The notes under the pieces were generated by a model. That model worked only from the letters and a program-made list of their open reading frames with translations, searched no databases and was not told where the DNA came from. Positions 1 to 9,154 of a stretch of 64,000 nucleotides of DNA are shown piece by piece. The DNA lies in NCBI RefSeq assembly GCF_016909155.1, contig NZ_JAFBFG010000001.1:434001-498000 (forward strand), in the 5' to 3' direction. Every line of letters begins with the position of its first letter. Position 1 is the first letter of the stretch. Origin of the DNA: Chryseomicrobium aureum (GTDB lineage: Bacteria > Bacillota > Bacilli > Bacillales_A > Planococcaceae). Both the position numbers and the translations under genes were made by a program.

Positions 1-2
1 AT

Positions 3-1430
3 GACCGTCTTCCGGAGTTTGTATTTGGGGGATCTTCTCTTCAAAAAGTGTATCCGTATGGAGATCGCAAAGAATTCAGCTTCCTTACAGACGAGCAGTG
101 GAAGCTTGTCAATTATCATCCGGTACAACAGTGTTCCATCTGTGACATCAAAAATCAATGTGGACAAACCATCTCTCGCCAATTCTACCGTCAAGCAACT
201 GACCTAGTGATTTGCTCGCATGAATTTTTGATGGAACATTTGTGGACGGCAGAGTCACGCAAGCGTCAAGAACAATTGCCATTACTTCCTGAAGCTTCTG
301 CGATTGTATTAGATGAAGGACACTTAGTGGAATTTGCCGCTCAGGAAGCATTTACATTAAAAGTGCAAAGCGAATCATTATTGGATTTGTTAGAGAAAGC
401 ACGAGTAGAAGGATTGCGTCCTAAAACGCTTCACTATCTTGATGTTCTAGAAGAAGCTCATTTAGCGTTTTTTGAACTGTTACGTTCTTCTATTGACAAT
501 GACATGCTTGAAAAGATGACAATCCGTCATACCGATGAGTTGAAAGCTGCGAGTGGATTACTTGTCAGAACAGTAGAAGCTCTACTAGAAGAGTTTGTAT
601 TCGAGGGTGAAATGTACTCGATTGAATCCTACGATATGAAACTGATGGAAGAATACTTGGAAGATTACTTGCAAGCGTTCCAGTTGTTCACAGAAGACAA
701 TGAAGCGATTGATTGGGTAGAAGAGGTAGACGGGATTGAAACACTTGCCATCATGCCAGAACTTGTAGACGAACAACTTGCTGAAAAATTGTTTAATGGA
801 ACACTACCAATTATCTTCTCTTCTGCAACACTCAGTGTCGAGCAGACGTTTGACTATTTAGCTGGCAATTTAGGGATTGCAGACTATCAGTCACTTCAAG
901 TTGCTTCACCATTTGACTACAAAGAAGTCATGACGATTCATGTGTCTGAACCCGTGGATAAAAGCGAAAAAGTACTCGAACTTCTAAAATCAGAAGAGCC
1001 GACACTTATTTTGTTTGCGACAAAAGAATCGTTTGAACAGTTCCAATTGATGTATGGACATGAGGATATTTTGTTCGAAGGGGAACAAGAAATGAGCTCG
1101 CTTATTGAGGCGTACAAAGAAAAGCCATCTGTTTTAGCTTCCTACTCACTTTGGGAAGGATTGGATCTACCGCAAGACTTATTGACGCGTGTCATTGTCT
1201 ACGATTTGCCATTCCCACCGAATGATCCGATTTTCAATGCGAAGCGTGCAGCTTCTTTCAATGCATTTGAAGAAGTGGATTTACCATTTATGAAGATGCG
1301 AATGAAGCAGGGGGTCGGGCGTTTGATTCGTACAGAAAAAGATCGTGGCTCGATTGAGATTTTACTGACTGCATCTGAAAAAGCATTTTTACAAGAGCTC
1401 GAACAGGAACTTCCTGTCTCGCCAAAGTAA
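3..1430 (+). CDS. DinG/Rad3-type ATP-dependent DNA helicase, 5' end outside the window
   Basis: The reading frame is open from base 3, so the N-terminal part with the Walker A motif lies outside the window. What remains is the C-terminal part of a superfamily 2 DEAD_2/DinG-like helicase. Visible are a cysteine cluster of the iron-sulfur type (CSICDIKNQC), a DEAH-like Walker B reading LDEGH, the SSATLS motif, and a final motif VI with QGVGRLIR followed by an arginine-rich stretch. Helicases of this kind unwind DNA 5'-3' during repair. No exonuclease domain can be judged because the 5' end is missing. dynA follows after 13 bp, so the two are probably co-transcribed. Confidence 0.85.
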   Translation, partial: DRLPEFVFGGSSLQKVYPYGDRKEFSFLTDEQWKLVNYHPVQQCSICDIKNQCGQTISRQFYRQATDLVICSHEFLMEHLWTAESRKRQEQLPLLPEASAIVLDEGHLVEFAAQEAFTLKVQSESLLDLLEKARVEGLRPKTLHYLDVLEEAHLAFFELLRSSIDNDMLEKMTIRHTDELKAASGLLVRTVEALLEEFVFEGEMYSIESYDMKLMEEYLEDYLQAFQLFTEDNEAIDWVEEVDGIETLAIMPELVDEQLAEKLFNGTLPIIFSSATLSVEQTFDYLAGNLGIADYQSLQVASPFDYKEVMTIHVSEPVDKSEKVLELLKSEEPTLILFATKESFEQFQLMYGHEDILFEGEQEMSSLIEAYKEKPSVLASYSLWEGLDLPQDLLTRVIVYDLPFPPNDPIFNAKRAASFNAFEEVDLPFMKMRMKQGVGRLIRTEKDRGSIEILLTASEKAFLQELEQELPVSPK

Positions 1431-1443
1431 AGGGGTAGCGTGT

Positions 1444-4400
1444 ATGAATGAACAACGACAACAACTGTATAGACGAACTGCGCTTTTAAGTGTCGTAACG
1501 AAGCAGCAAGGGAATGTTACTACATTTGATAAAGCGAAGAAATTTGGTCAAAAACTGTTTACGGAAAATCTGACGATTGCGTTTGCTGGGCACTTCTCTG
1601 CGGGGAAGTCCAGCATGATCAACGCGTTGACAGGTGAAAACTTGTTAGCAACAAGTCCAATTCCCACATCTGCAAATATAGTGACGATTCAAAAAGCTAC
1701 GAATTGGAAAGCATACATCCACTTTATGAATGGAGACGTCGCCGTAGCAGAGGAAGAATTGGCTGTAGCCAACCTTAAACGTATGGCAAAAGACGGACAA
1801 TCCGTTCGTAAAATCGAATTGTTTCACCCAGATACTCGATTGCCAAATGATATCGTAGTAATGGATACACCTGGAGTGGATTCTACGGACGATGCTCATA
1901 GACTATCTACAGAATCTGAGTTGCATTTAGCGGACTTGGTATTTTATGTGATGGACTATAATCATGTCCAGTCAGAATTAAATTTTACTTTCACAAAAGA
2001 CTTGATGCGGACAAATCCGAACGTTTACTTGATTATTAATCAAATGGATAAGCACAGAGAACAAGAACTTTCACTAGAGGCTTACAAACAGTCAGTTAAG
2101 ACAGCATTTGAGAGCTGGGGTGTCCATCCAAAAGGAATTTTCTTTACGTCTCTTCGTGATGCTAAGACCTATCCAGTGAAGGATGTTCAGGATGTCATCC
2201 AACACGCGCTCGAGAATAAGGAGACGGTTTTAGAAGAAAGTACTACAGGCACTCTTCAAAAACTTATTGATGAACACGCTACCTATTTAAAAGAAGATCA
2301 AGAAGACTTAGCCGCTACATATGAAGAGCTCTTTTCACCAGAAGAATGGCTCGATAAAAAGACGACCTATTCAGAGACAAAGCTTGCACTTCAATCATTT
2401 GAACTTCTGGATTTCACCAAGTGGAAAGAAGAACTTCAAAATGATGTCCAAGAAGTGCTATCGACGGCCTATTTGATGACGCCTGATGTCCGCGAGAGAA
2501 TCCGTCTATACGCGGAGGCGAGTCAACCTGGTTTCAAAGTAGGCTTTTTTGGCGCGAAGAAAAAGACGGAAGAGGAGCGAGACAATCGTTTAAAAGCTGC
2601 AACGCAACTTTTGCAAGAAGTGTTTGATCAAACGACCTTACCCCTACTACAACGAGTGATCGATCGCTATGCACGTGTAGTACAGTCGGACGAGACATAT
2701 ATTTCTTTCAAGATGGATCCAAAACTTATCGCTACAGAGTATAAACCTGGCACAAGTGCAACAGGAGACGGGCTTCTTCAGTTTTCGTCTCGAATCGAAC
2801 AGGCTATTAAACGATTTATTGTGCAGACAACACTTGTTTGGGCGGATGAACGTTTATCTGAGTCAGATGGAGAAACGATTTTATCAGAAGACGATCAACT
2901 TAAGAAACAATCGTTAACGAGACGAAAACTAGCTCTAGAAGAGTGGTTTGCAAGTGAAGAACGTCTAGCCGATTACTCGCTACAAATGAAGTCACCAAAT
3001 GAACAGTTACAAGCTGCACGCATGCTTCAGTTAAAGACATGGGAAGAGGAGTATACAGAGTTTTACGCCAAAGCCAAACCGCTCAAACTCGGACAAGAAG
3101 TTGAAAAAGTGATTGATGAAAAGCAAGAGCAAGAAGCTGAAAAAGCGGCATCATTTGACGAGTCCGCGATTTTGTCAACGGCGCAAAATGTTACGACGCA
3201 ACTGGCAGACATACCGAACTTTAAAGATGCTGTGCGTGAGCTAAAACAAAAAATCAAACGCGTGACGAATCGCTCATTCACTATTGCTCTATTTGGTGCA
3301 TTTTCTGCTGGTAAATCTAGTTTTTCAAATGCTTTGCTCGGAGACGCAGTTTTACCAGTGTCGCCTAACCCGACAACGGCTTCTATCAATAAAATCGCTC
3401 CTATTGCAGAGGGCAAACCTCATCGTCACGCGGATGTAGCATTCAAGAAAAAGGAAGATTTACTCACAGAATTAAAGGCCATGGTTGCGCCTCACGGTAA
3501 AGAATGTCAATCTCTTGAGGAATTCAAAAGTCGAGCCAATGAGTTTTTAACTAAACCTCTCGATGAAACGAAAAAGTCCTTCATTCGCGCATTCTTATCT
3601 GGTAGTGACGAGCAACTTATTTATCTTGGAACCACGCGTCTAGTAGATCATGAAAACTTTACTGAATATGTCGCATTCGAATCAAAAAGTTGTTTTGTTG
3701 AGACAATCACTTATTACTACGATTGTGAACTGACTCGAGCAGGGGTCACATTAGTGGATACACCTGGGGCAGATTCGATTAATGCACGGCATACTGGCGT
3801 TGCCTTCGATTACATTCGAAATGCAGATGCAGTTCTATTCATCACCTATTACAATCACGCATTTGCAAAAGCAGACCGTGAGTTTTTAATTCAACTTGGA
3901 CGTGTAAAAGATTCTTTTGAACTCGATAAAATGTTCTTCGTAGTCAATGCAATTGACCTCGCAAGTTCTGAACAAGAAAAACAAGAAGTCATCGACTATG
4001 TGGGACAAGAACTGACGCAGTTCGGCATTCGCTTCCCACGCTTATATGGGGTGTCTAGTCTACAAGCTTTAAAAGAGAAGCAGACTGGCGAAAACTTAAC
4101 GAGTGGTATGCCTGCTTTTTCAGATGCTTTCCAAGCGTTTTTAAGGAATGAGCTTCTTGATGTGATTTTACAGGCCGTTTCGGAACAAGCGGACGAGTTA
4201 GTCGAGCAATTCTCTAAGCTAATTGATTCTACTGAGGAGAATATGCTACGGAAACCACAACGATTAGCAGAACTCGCAGAACTCGAACAACAGTTGCGCT
4301 CACGCTATACAAAGTCCCATTCACAATCGATGCGTACTGCTCTATTAAATGAAGTAGACACGCTTATTTATTATTTGAAACAACGACTGTTCTACCGATA

Positions 4401-4986
4401 TCCAGACTTCTTTAAAGAAGCATTCAATCCGTCAAGGTTTGCTAGTAAGGATGGAAGACAAGCATTCGAACAAGCGTTACGTGAAGTCGCTGCAAGTATA
4501 CAGTTTGATGCCGCGCAAGAGCTGCGCGTCACAAACTTGCGCCTTCAACAAGCAACTGACAAAAATGTTCGGGATTACGAGCGACAAGAGCTTGCGTTCT
4601 TGTATGAACAGCCTGCTGCATTTGCAGTGAGTCCTATAGAGCTCAAAGCACCCAAACTTTTAGAGTTTCAAGAGCCTACTCTAAAAGTTGAAAACTATAG
4701 TTCGTTAAAGAGTGGATACAAGAACGCGAAACGATTCTTCGAAAAGAATGAAAAACAAGCTGTGCAACAGGACCTCGAACGCATGATCAAAGATGATTTA
4801 GAAAATCCATTTGCTGCTGAGAAGTCACGCTTGCGCAATTGGACAGATAGTTATTTCAGCGAAGTAATGGATCAAATAAAGTTGCGACTCTTACAATCAT
4901 CAGTTTCAACGATACAAGCAGAACGAGAACTTTTAGAACAACACGAAACGCTTACGAAATGGAAACAAAAACGCACACTACTTTAG
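1444..4986 (+). CDS. dynA: DynA, tandem dynamin-like GTPase for membrane fusion and repair
   Basis: This 1180-residue protein holds two dynamin-family GTPase modules in one chain, as in B. subtilis DynA (about 1193 residues). Module one has the P-loop GHFSAGKSS with Lys55 and DTPG at Asp141. Module two has GAFSAGKSS with Lys624 and DTPG at Asp772. Between and after them lie long charged helical stretches that would form the stalks and membrane paddles. The family tethers and fuses membranes and protects cells against pore formers and phage (established for B. subtilis). A ribosome site (AGGGG) precedes the ATG. The gene sits 13 bp after the helicase and just before a sulfurtransferase gene. 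Confidence 0.93.
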   Translation: MNEQRQQLYRRTALLSVVTKQQGNVTTFDKAKKFGQKLFTENLTIAFAGHFSAGKSSMINALTGENLLATSPIPTSANIVTIQKATNWKAYIHFMNGDVAVAEEELAVANLKRMAKDGQSVRKIELFHPDTRLPNDIVVMDTPGVDSTDDAHRLSTESELHLADLVFYVMDYNHVQSELNFTFTKDLMRTNPNVYLIINQMDKHREQELSLEAYKQSVKTAFESWGVHPKGIFFTSLRDAKTYPVKDVQDVIQHALENKETVLEESTTGTLQKLIDEHATYLKEDQEDLAATYEELFSPEEWLDKKTTYSETKLALQSFELLDFTKWKEELQNDVQEVLSTAYLMTPDVRERIRLYAEASQPGFKVGFFGAKKKTEEERDNRLKAATQLLQEVFDQTTLPLLQRVIDRYARVVQSDETYISFKMDPKLIATEYKPGTSATGDGLLQFSSRIEQAIKRFIVQTTLVWADERLSESDGETILSEDDQLKKQSLTRRKLALEEWFASEERLADYSLQMKSPNEQLQAARMLQLKTWEEEYTEFYAKAKPLKLGQEVEKVIDEKQEQEAEKAASFDESAILSTAQNVTTQLADIPNFKDAVRELKQKIKRVTNRSFTIALFGAFSAGKSSFSNALLGDAVLPVSPNPTTASINKIAPIAEGKPHRHADVAFKKKEDLLTELKAMVAPHGKECQSLEEFKSRANEFLTKPLDETKKSFIRAFLSGSDEQLIYLGTTRLVDHENFTEYVAFESKSCFVETITYYYDCELTRAGVTLVDTPGADSINARHTGVAFDYIRNADAVLFITYYNHAFAKADREFLIQLGRVKDSFELDKMFFVVNAIDLASSEQEKQEVIDYVGQELTQFGIRFPRLYGVSSLQALKEKQTGENLTSGMPAFSDAFQAFLRNELLDVILQAVSEQADELVEQFSKLIDSTEENMLRKPQRLAELAELEQQLRSRYTKSHSQSMRTALLNEVDTLIYYLKQRLFYRYPDFFKEAFNPSRFASKDGRQAFEQALREVAASIQFDAAQELRVTNLRLQQATDKNVRDYERQELAFLYEQPAAFAVSPIELKAPKLLEFQEPTLKVENYSSLKSGYKNAKRFFEKNEKQAVQQDLERMIKDDLENPFAAEKSRLRNWTDSYFSEVMDQIKLRLLQSSVSTIQAERELLEQHETLTKWKQKRTLL

Positions 4987-4996
4987 GAGGATGAAT

Positions 4997-5800
4997 ATGA
5001 TCATTACTAAAGATTTGCATGAACTTCCAAAACAACACGTTCGTTTCATCGACACACGATTTGATTTACAAAACCCAACTTGGGGCGAGCAAGCATACCA
5101 ACAAGACCATGTGCAAGGCGCTATCTATTGGCACCTAGAGGATCATCTTTCGGATATGTCTCGCTCTGAAGGCCGTCATCCAGTTCCGTCAAAACAACGG
5201 ATGACAAAGTTAATTCAAGCATCTGGATTAACATACGAAGACGAACTCGTCATTTATGATCAAGGAAACGCACCATTTGCTGCACGTGCTGCTGTACTAC
5301 TGCTGTGGGCGGGTTTTACGAATGTCTCGATTGCGCGTGAAGGATATGGCCGTCTAAAAGAAGTGTTCCCGCTAGAAGGAGGCACTGCTTGGTATCCTTC
5401 AACAAATCAAACTCTACAGTTCCATGATGGTCTTCTTGCGAATCAGCAGGATGTGAAAAATCATATTGCTCAAAATGGCATGTTGATTGATGCACGTTCT
5501 ACTGATAGATACCGAGGAGTGACTGAGCCCATCGATGCGATTGCCGGACATATTCCAACGGCAGCAAACATTGATTGGGAGCAATTGAAATCGGACAGAG
5601 GTCTTTTAAAAGGTACAGAAGCAGAAGCGCTTTTTCGCCATCTCCCTGAAGAGAAAGAAATCATGACCTATTGTGGAAGTGGCGTTACAGCATCTCCCTT
5701 AACCATTGCGCTACTAGAGAGTGGAAGAGAGAACGTGCGTCTCTACGCTGGTAGTTACAGTGACTGGATTCAAACGAATGAAATTGAGACAAGTAAATAA
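4997..5800 (+). CDS. Two-domain sulfurtransferase, 3-mercaptopyruvate type
   Basis: The product has two rhodanese domains of roughly 130 residues each. The second carries the active loop CGSGVTA with the catalytic cysteine at residue 226. CGSG is typical of 3-mercaptopyruvate sulfurtransferases, while thiosulfate enzymes usually have CRKG, so mercaptopyruvate is the likelier donor (inference). An ATG six bases upstream touches the AGGAGG at 4985-4990 directly; the ATG at 4997 has a normal 6-base gap and is preferred. The first domain lacks a cysteine loop and is probably structural. It follows dynA by 10 bp. Confidence 0.82.
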   Translation: MIITKDLHELPKQHVRFIDTRFDLQNPTWGEQAYQQDHVQGAIYWHLEDHLSDMSRSEGRHPVPSKQRMTKLIQASGLTYEDELVIYDQGNAPFAARAAVLLLWAGFTNVSIAREGYGRLKEVFPLEGGTAWYPSTNQTLQFHDGLLANQQDVKNHIAQNGMLIDARSTDRYRGVTEPIDAIAGHIPTAANIDWEQLKSDRGLLKGTEAEALFRHLPEEKEIMTYCGSGVTASPLTIALLESGRENVRLYAGSYSDWIQTNEIETSK

Positions 5801-5802
5801 AC

Positions 5803-5831
5803 TTGTCACTCATCCAATCCTATAGTATAAT
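5803..5831 (+). promoter_or_regulatory. Sigma-A promoter for rlmN
   Basis: TTGTCA (5803-5808) and a perfect TATAAT (5826-5831) are separated by exactly 17 bp. The promoter lies 41 bp ahead of the rlmN start and immediately after the sulfurtransferase stop codon, so rlmN can be transcribed on its own. Confidence 0.85.
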
Positions 5832-5871
5832 GGGAAAATTGTAATGAGGATGAAATGAGGGACACCATAAA

Positions 5872-6939
5872 ATGAAAAAATCAATTTATAGCCTGACAAA
5901 GGATCAATTAACAGACTGGTTACTTGAGCGTGGTCAGAAGAAATTCCGTGCAGAGCAAGTGTGGAATTGGTTATATGTTAAACGTGTACAATCGTTTGAA
6001 GAAATGAACAATGTGAACAAAGAATGCTTGCAACTACTGAGCGAACATTTTGTAATGCAGACATTGAAAGAATCTGTAAAACAAGAATCGGCAGATGGGA
6101 CAATCAAGTTCTTGTTCCAACTAGAAGATGGCAACTTGATTGAAACTGTACTTATGCGCTTCCATTACGGACTTTCCGTATGTGTAACGACACAAGTGGG
6201 CTGTAATATCGGTTGTAGCTTCTGTGCTAGTGGACTCTTAAAAAAGAGCCGGGACTTAGATGCGGGAGAAATTGTTGGTCAAATCATGAAAGTACAAGAA
6301 CATTTAGATGCTGCTGGGAAGCAAGAGCGTGTCAGCCATATCGTAGTTATGGGTATTGGTGAACCTTTTGATAACTATACAAACTTGATGAATTTCTTGA
6401 CAGTTGTTAATGATCAAAAGGGACTTTCAATCGGAGCACGTCATATCACAGTGTCCACGAGTGGACTTGCAAAGAAAATCCGTGAATTTGCAGATGAGCA
6501 GACTCAAGTGAATCTTGCAGTTTCTCTTCATGCGCCAAACGATGACTTGCGCAGTAAAATCATGATTATCAATAAAGCATTCCCAATTGAAAAATTGATG
6601 GATTCTGTTGATTATTATTTAGAGAAAACGAACCGTCGAATTACGTTCGAATACATTTTGCTTCGTGACGTGAACGATCATGTAGAAGAGGCGAAACAGT
6701 TAGCGGATCTTCTCGAGAATAAGCGGCACTTGTCCTATGTAAACTTGATTCCTTACAACCCAGTCGATGAGCACGGACAGTACCAGCGAAGCACACCAGA
6801 AGCAATCGATGCCTTCTTCCAAACGCTAAAAAAACGCGGCATCAACTGTGGTGTTCGTATGGAGCAAGGGACGGATATCGACGCAGCTTGTGGACAACTT
6901 CGTAGTAAGCAAATCAAAAAAGAAAAAGTTGCAAATTAA
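5872..6939 (+). CDS. rlmN: RlmN, dual-specificity 23S rRNA A2503 / tRNA A37 C2-methyltransferase
   Basis: This 355-residue radical SAM enzyme methylates C2 of A2503 in 23S rRNA and of A37 in some tRNAs. The iron-sulfur motif CX3CX2C is present at Cys111, Cys115 and Cys118. The C-terminal cysteine that forms the methyl-carrying intermediate is at about residue 340 (DAACGQ). Glycine-rich GIGEPFDN and the STSG motif bind SAM. Length and all motifs match the family. Its transcription terminator appears to have been interrupted by the IS element that follows (see the duplicated hairpin at 6947). Confidence 0.96.
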   Translation: MKKSIYSLTKDQLTDWLLERGQKKFRAEQVWNWLYVKRVQSFEEMNNVNKECLQLLSEHFVMQTLKESVKQESADGTIKFLFQLEDGNLIETVLMRFHYGLSVCVTTQVGCNIGCSFCASGLLKKSRDLDAGEIVGQIMKVQEHLDAAGKQERVSHIVVMGIGEPFDNYTNLMNFLTVVNDQKGLSIGARHITVSTSGLAKKIREFADEQTQVNLAVSLHAPNDDLRSKIMIINKAFPIEKLMDSVDYYLEKTNRRITFEYILLRDVNDHVEEAKQLADLLENKRHLSYVNLIPYNPVDEHGQYQRSTPEAIDAFFQTLKKRGINCGVRMEQGTDIDAACGQLRSKQIKKEKVAN

Positions 6940-6946
6940 TCGAGTC

Positions 6947-6967
6947 AGCAGAGATATTATCTCTGCT
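6947..6967. repeat. Left copy of duplicated target site, derived from the rlmN terminator hairpin
   Basis: An 8-bp inverted repeat, AGCAGAGA and TCTCTGCT around TATTA, lies 8 bp after the rlmN stop codon. The same sequence recurs at 17948-17965, directly outside the truncated IS copy, with three bases (TCT) missing from the second arm. There it is followed by GTTGA and a run of T residues, as expected for the lost tail of the terminator. The pair is best read as the target-site duplication of the first IS insertion. Confidence 0.75.
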
Positions 6968-7060
6968 CAGACTGTTGACAAACCCATGAAATATTGAGTT
7001 TGTCTGCAGTCTTTTTTCTTTTTATAATAGATTTAATAACTGTTTAGGGGGAACACGACC

Positions 7061-8419
7061 ATGATGACGAAGAATATCGGTAACCAGAGAGACCAACTTG
7101 AAATGTTGACGATTGACCAACTGGTCCCTGAGGACCACTTAGTTCGTAAACTTGATGCGGCAATCGATTTCTCGTTCATCTATCCATTGGTCGAGGACCT
7201 CTATTCTTCGACAGGTCGCCCGAGTATCGATCCAGTCGTGCTCATCAAGATGACGTTCCTTCAATATATGTTCGGTATCCGTTCGATGCGCCAGACGATC
7301 AAAGAGATCGAGACCAATATGGCCTATCGTTGGTTCCTAGGTTTTGGGTTCCATTCAGAGGTGCCGCATTTCTCGACGTTCGGGAAAAACTATGTACGAC
7401 GCTTTGCTGACACCGATCTGTTCGAACAGATCTTCTATCGTATATTGAAGGAGATCATGGACAAGGGGCTACTCAGTAGTGAACATGTCTTCGTCGACTC
7501 TACACACGTGAAGGCATCTGCGAATAAACGTAAGTTCACGAAGAAGACTGTCCGTAAAGAGGCGCGTGCCTATGAAGAGAAGCTCCAACTGGAGCTAAAC
7601 CTGGACAGGCAGGAACACGGTAAGCGACCATTTTCACCAGATTCATTTGAAAAGGAAGAATACAAGGAGATCAAAGAGTCGACGACGGATCCCGAGAGCG
7701 GTTATTACGTGAAAGACGAGAGGACCAAACAGTTCGCCTACTCCTTCCATGCAGCCACGGATGAAAAAGGTTTTGTGCTCGCGAATCTCGTCACACCAGG
7801 CAACGTCCATGACAGTATCCCTTTCCAGTCCATCATCGACACTGTGATTGAAAATGTAAAAAGACCAGTAGTAGTGGCAGCGGATGCCGCATATAAGACA
7901 CCTGCGATTGCGAACTATCTTGTAGAGAACCAGATGTTGCCGGCCTTTCCTTATAAAAGACCGATGACACGCCCCGGCTATTTCAAGAAACAAGAGTATG
8001 TCTACGATGAGCACTTTGATTGCTACCTGTGTCCTGAAGGACAGGTGCTGAAATATCGTACGACCACCCGTGATGGCTATCGCCAGTATTCGTCGGACCC
8101 TAAAGAATGTGCTGTTTGTCCGGTCTTGCAGAACTGTACGCAGGCAGCCAAGCCTCAGAATGTGATCCAGCGGCATATCTGGGAGGACTACCTCGAGCTG
8201 TCAGAGGACCTGCGTCACCATCACGAGATCAAAGAAGTATATAACCGCCGTAAAGAGACCATCGAACGTGTCTTTGCGGATGCTAAAGAAAAGCATGGTA
8301 TGCGTTGGACGACCCTTCGAGGGATAAAAAAATTGTCCATGCAGGCGATGCTTACTTTTGCTGCCATGAACCTGAAGAAGTTGGCTACATGGACCTGGAA
8401 AGGTCCACAGATGGCCTAA
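7061..8419 (+). CDS. IS1182-family transposase
   Basis: This 452-residue DDE transposase has an N-terminal DUF772-type domain (about residues 15-95, containing GRPSIDPVV and FGIRSMRQT) and an IS4-like catalytic domain. The likely triad is Asp146 (DSTHVKAS), Asp275 (AADAAYKT) and Glu402 (ERVFADAKE). A cysteine pair region with CPEGQ, CAVC and C further on resembles the zinc-binding segment common in this family. A GGGGG ribosome site precedes an ATG ATG start; either codon could be used. The gene looks intact, so the element may still be active. Confidence 0.93.
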   Translation: MMTKNIGNQRDQLEMLTIDQLVPEDHLVRKLDAAIDFSFIYPLVEDLYSSTGRPSIDPVVLIKMTFLQYMFGIRSMRQTIKEIETNMAYRWFLGFGFHSEVPHFSTFGKNYVRRFADTDLFEQIFYRILKEIMDKGLLSSEHVFVDSTHVKASANKRKFTKKTVRKEARAYEEKLQLELNLDRQEHGKRPFSPDSFEKEEYKEIKESTTDPESGYYVKDERTKQFAYSFHAATDEKGFVLANLVTPGNVHDSIPFQSIIDTVIENVKRPVVVAADAAYKTPAIANYLVENQMLPAFPYKRPMTRPGYFKKQEYVYDEHFDCYLCPEGQVLKYRTTTRDGYRQYSSDPKECAVCPVLQNCTQAAKPQNVIQRHIWEDYLELSEDLRHHHEIKEVYNRRKETIERVFADAKEKHGMRWTTLRGIKKLSMQAMLTFAAMNLKKLATWTWKGPQMA

Positions 8420-8491
8420 AAATATCGAAAAGATGAGCACTACAACCATTTTGCTCACGCCATTTTGGCTGAAAAATAGCCAAAAAAAGAG

Positions 8492-8528
8492 AAAGGATTC
8501 GAAATCGGGTAGATTTCGAATCCTTTTG
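8492..8528 (+). terminator. Terminator inside the right end of the IS
   Basis: A perfect 14-bp stem starting AAAGGATTCGAAAT with a 7-base loop is followed by TTTTGT. It lies just inside the right inverted repeat, and an identical structure is kept in copy 2 at 17900-17936. It would stop transposase transcripts and shield the element from read-through. Confidence 0.85.
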
Positions 8529-8540
8529 TCTACAATCTGT

Positions 8541-8566
8541 GCTATCCCTTTAAGGATAGCTTTTTC
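8541..8566 (+). terminator. Hairpin terminator directly outside IS copy 1
   Basis: GCTATCC (8541-8547) pairs with GGATAGC (8554-8560) and is followed by TTTTTC. It begins two bases after the IS right end. It may be the terminator of a lost upstream gene on the donor DNA, and it suggests that the donor IS had also inserted beside a terminator hairpin. Confidence 0.7.
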
Positions 8567-8585
8567 TTATTACTTACAAGAGTTA

Positions 8586-8611
8586 GTTCGTAAAAGTCTA
8601 CTTTTACGAAC
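8586..8611. repeat. Perfect 11-bp inverted repeat
   Basis: GTTCGTAAAAG and its complement CTTTTACGAAC flank the loop TCTA, followed by GCTTTATTTTT. It could be a second terminator or the end of a former mobile element. Nothing between it and the merR promoter looks coding. Confidence 0.6.
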
Positions 8612-8699
8612 GCTTTATTTTTAATAAACGACTATTTTAAATCTAGTTTTAGTAACTTGAAATTTTATATATAGAAAGAAAGTATTGAAGTGTAGATGT

Positions 8700-8731
8700 T
8701 TGACCATGTACCTAAGTGCATGGTTTATACT
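8700..8731 (+). promoter_or_regulatory. MerR-type operator/promoter of merRA
   Basis: TTGACC (8700-8705) and TATACT (8726-8731) are 20 bp apart, the stretched spacing typical of promoters activated by MerR-family proteins. The spacer holds a near-perfect dyad, ACCATGTAC and GTGCATGGT, which is where MerR would bind. It drives merR and, through it, merA. Confidence 0.88.
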
Positions 8732-8750
8732 TTTTCTGAGGTGAAGAAAA

Positions 8751-9152
8751 TTGAGCTATCGAATCAGTGAACTTGCAACCCTATGTGAAGTGAATAAGGA
8801 AACCATCCGATACTATGAACGAAAAGAGCTATTGCAAGAACCGGTCCGGAATAATTCGGGGTATCGGATTTATTCGAAGGAAACGGTCAAACGGGTAGGA
8901 TTTATCCGGCGACTGCAGGAACTGGGATTTTCGTTGAATGAGATTTATAAATTGTTAGGGGTGGTCGACAAAGACGATGTGCGCTGTGAAGATATGTTCG
9001 ATTTTGTGTCCACAAAAGAAGTGGAAGTCCGAAAGCAGATTGAGGATCTAAAGCGTGCGGAACGGATGCTGAGCGAGTTGAAAGAGCGGTGTCCAAATGA
9101 AAAAGAGCTGCATGAATGCCCGATTATTGATGTTTTGATGGAGGAGGAGTAG
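8751..9152 (+). CDS. merR: MerR, mercury-responsive transcription regulator
   Basis: This 133-residue protein has the MerR winged-helix N-terminus (ETIRYYERK) and a dimerisation helix. The three mercury ligands fall at Cys79, Cys114 and Cys123, the same positions as in the Bacillus mercury regulator, so mercury rather than another metal is the expected inducer. It begins with TTG after a GAGGTGAAG ribosome site. The stretched promoter just upstream suggests autoregulation. merA starts 2 bp after its stop codon, so the two form an operon. Confidence 0.93.
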   Translation: MSYRISELATLCEVNKETIRYYERKELLQEPVRNNSGYRIYSKETVKRVGFIRRLQELGFSLNEIYKLLGVVDKDDVRCEDMFDFVSTKEVEVRKQIEDLKRAERMLSELKERCPNEKELHECPIIDVLMEEE

Positions 9153-9154
9153 AC

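Larger units (their letters stand above)
6969..8538 (+). mobile_element. Complete IS1182-family insertion sequence (copy 1)
   Basis: The element is about 1,570 bp with one transposase gene. The left end AGACTGTTGACAAA and the reverse complement of the right end, AGATTGTAGACAAA, form imperfect terminal inverted repeats matching at 12 of 14 positions. The right boundary was set where copy 1 and copy 2 stop matching (after CAATCT). The left side abuts the duplicated hairpin after one extra base. The right side meets unrelated island DNA. Confidence 0.85.

Noticed and set aside
7643-8176. A 177-codon frame antisense to the transposase gene
   Set aside because: It is a shadow of the transposase codon pattern, has no ribosome site and reads as low-complexity hydrophobic and cysteine-rich sequence.
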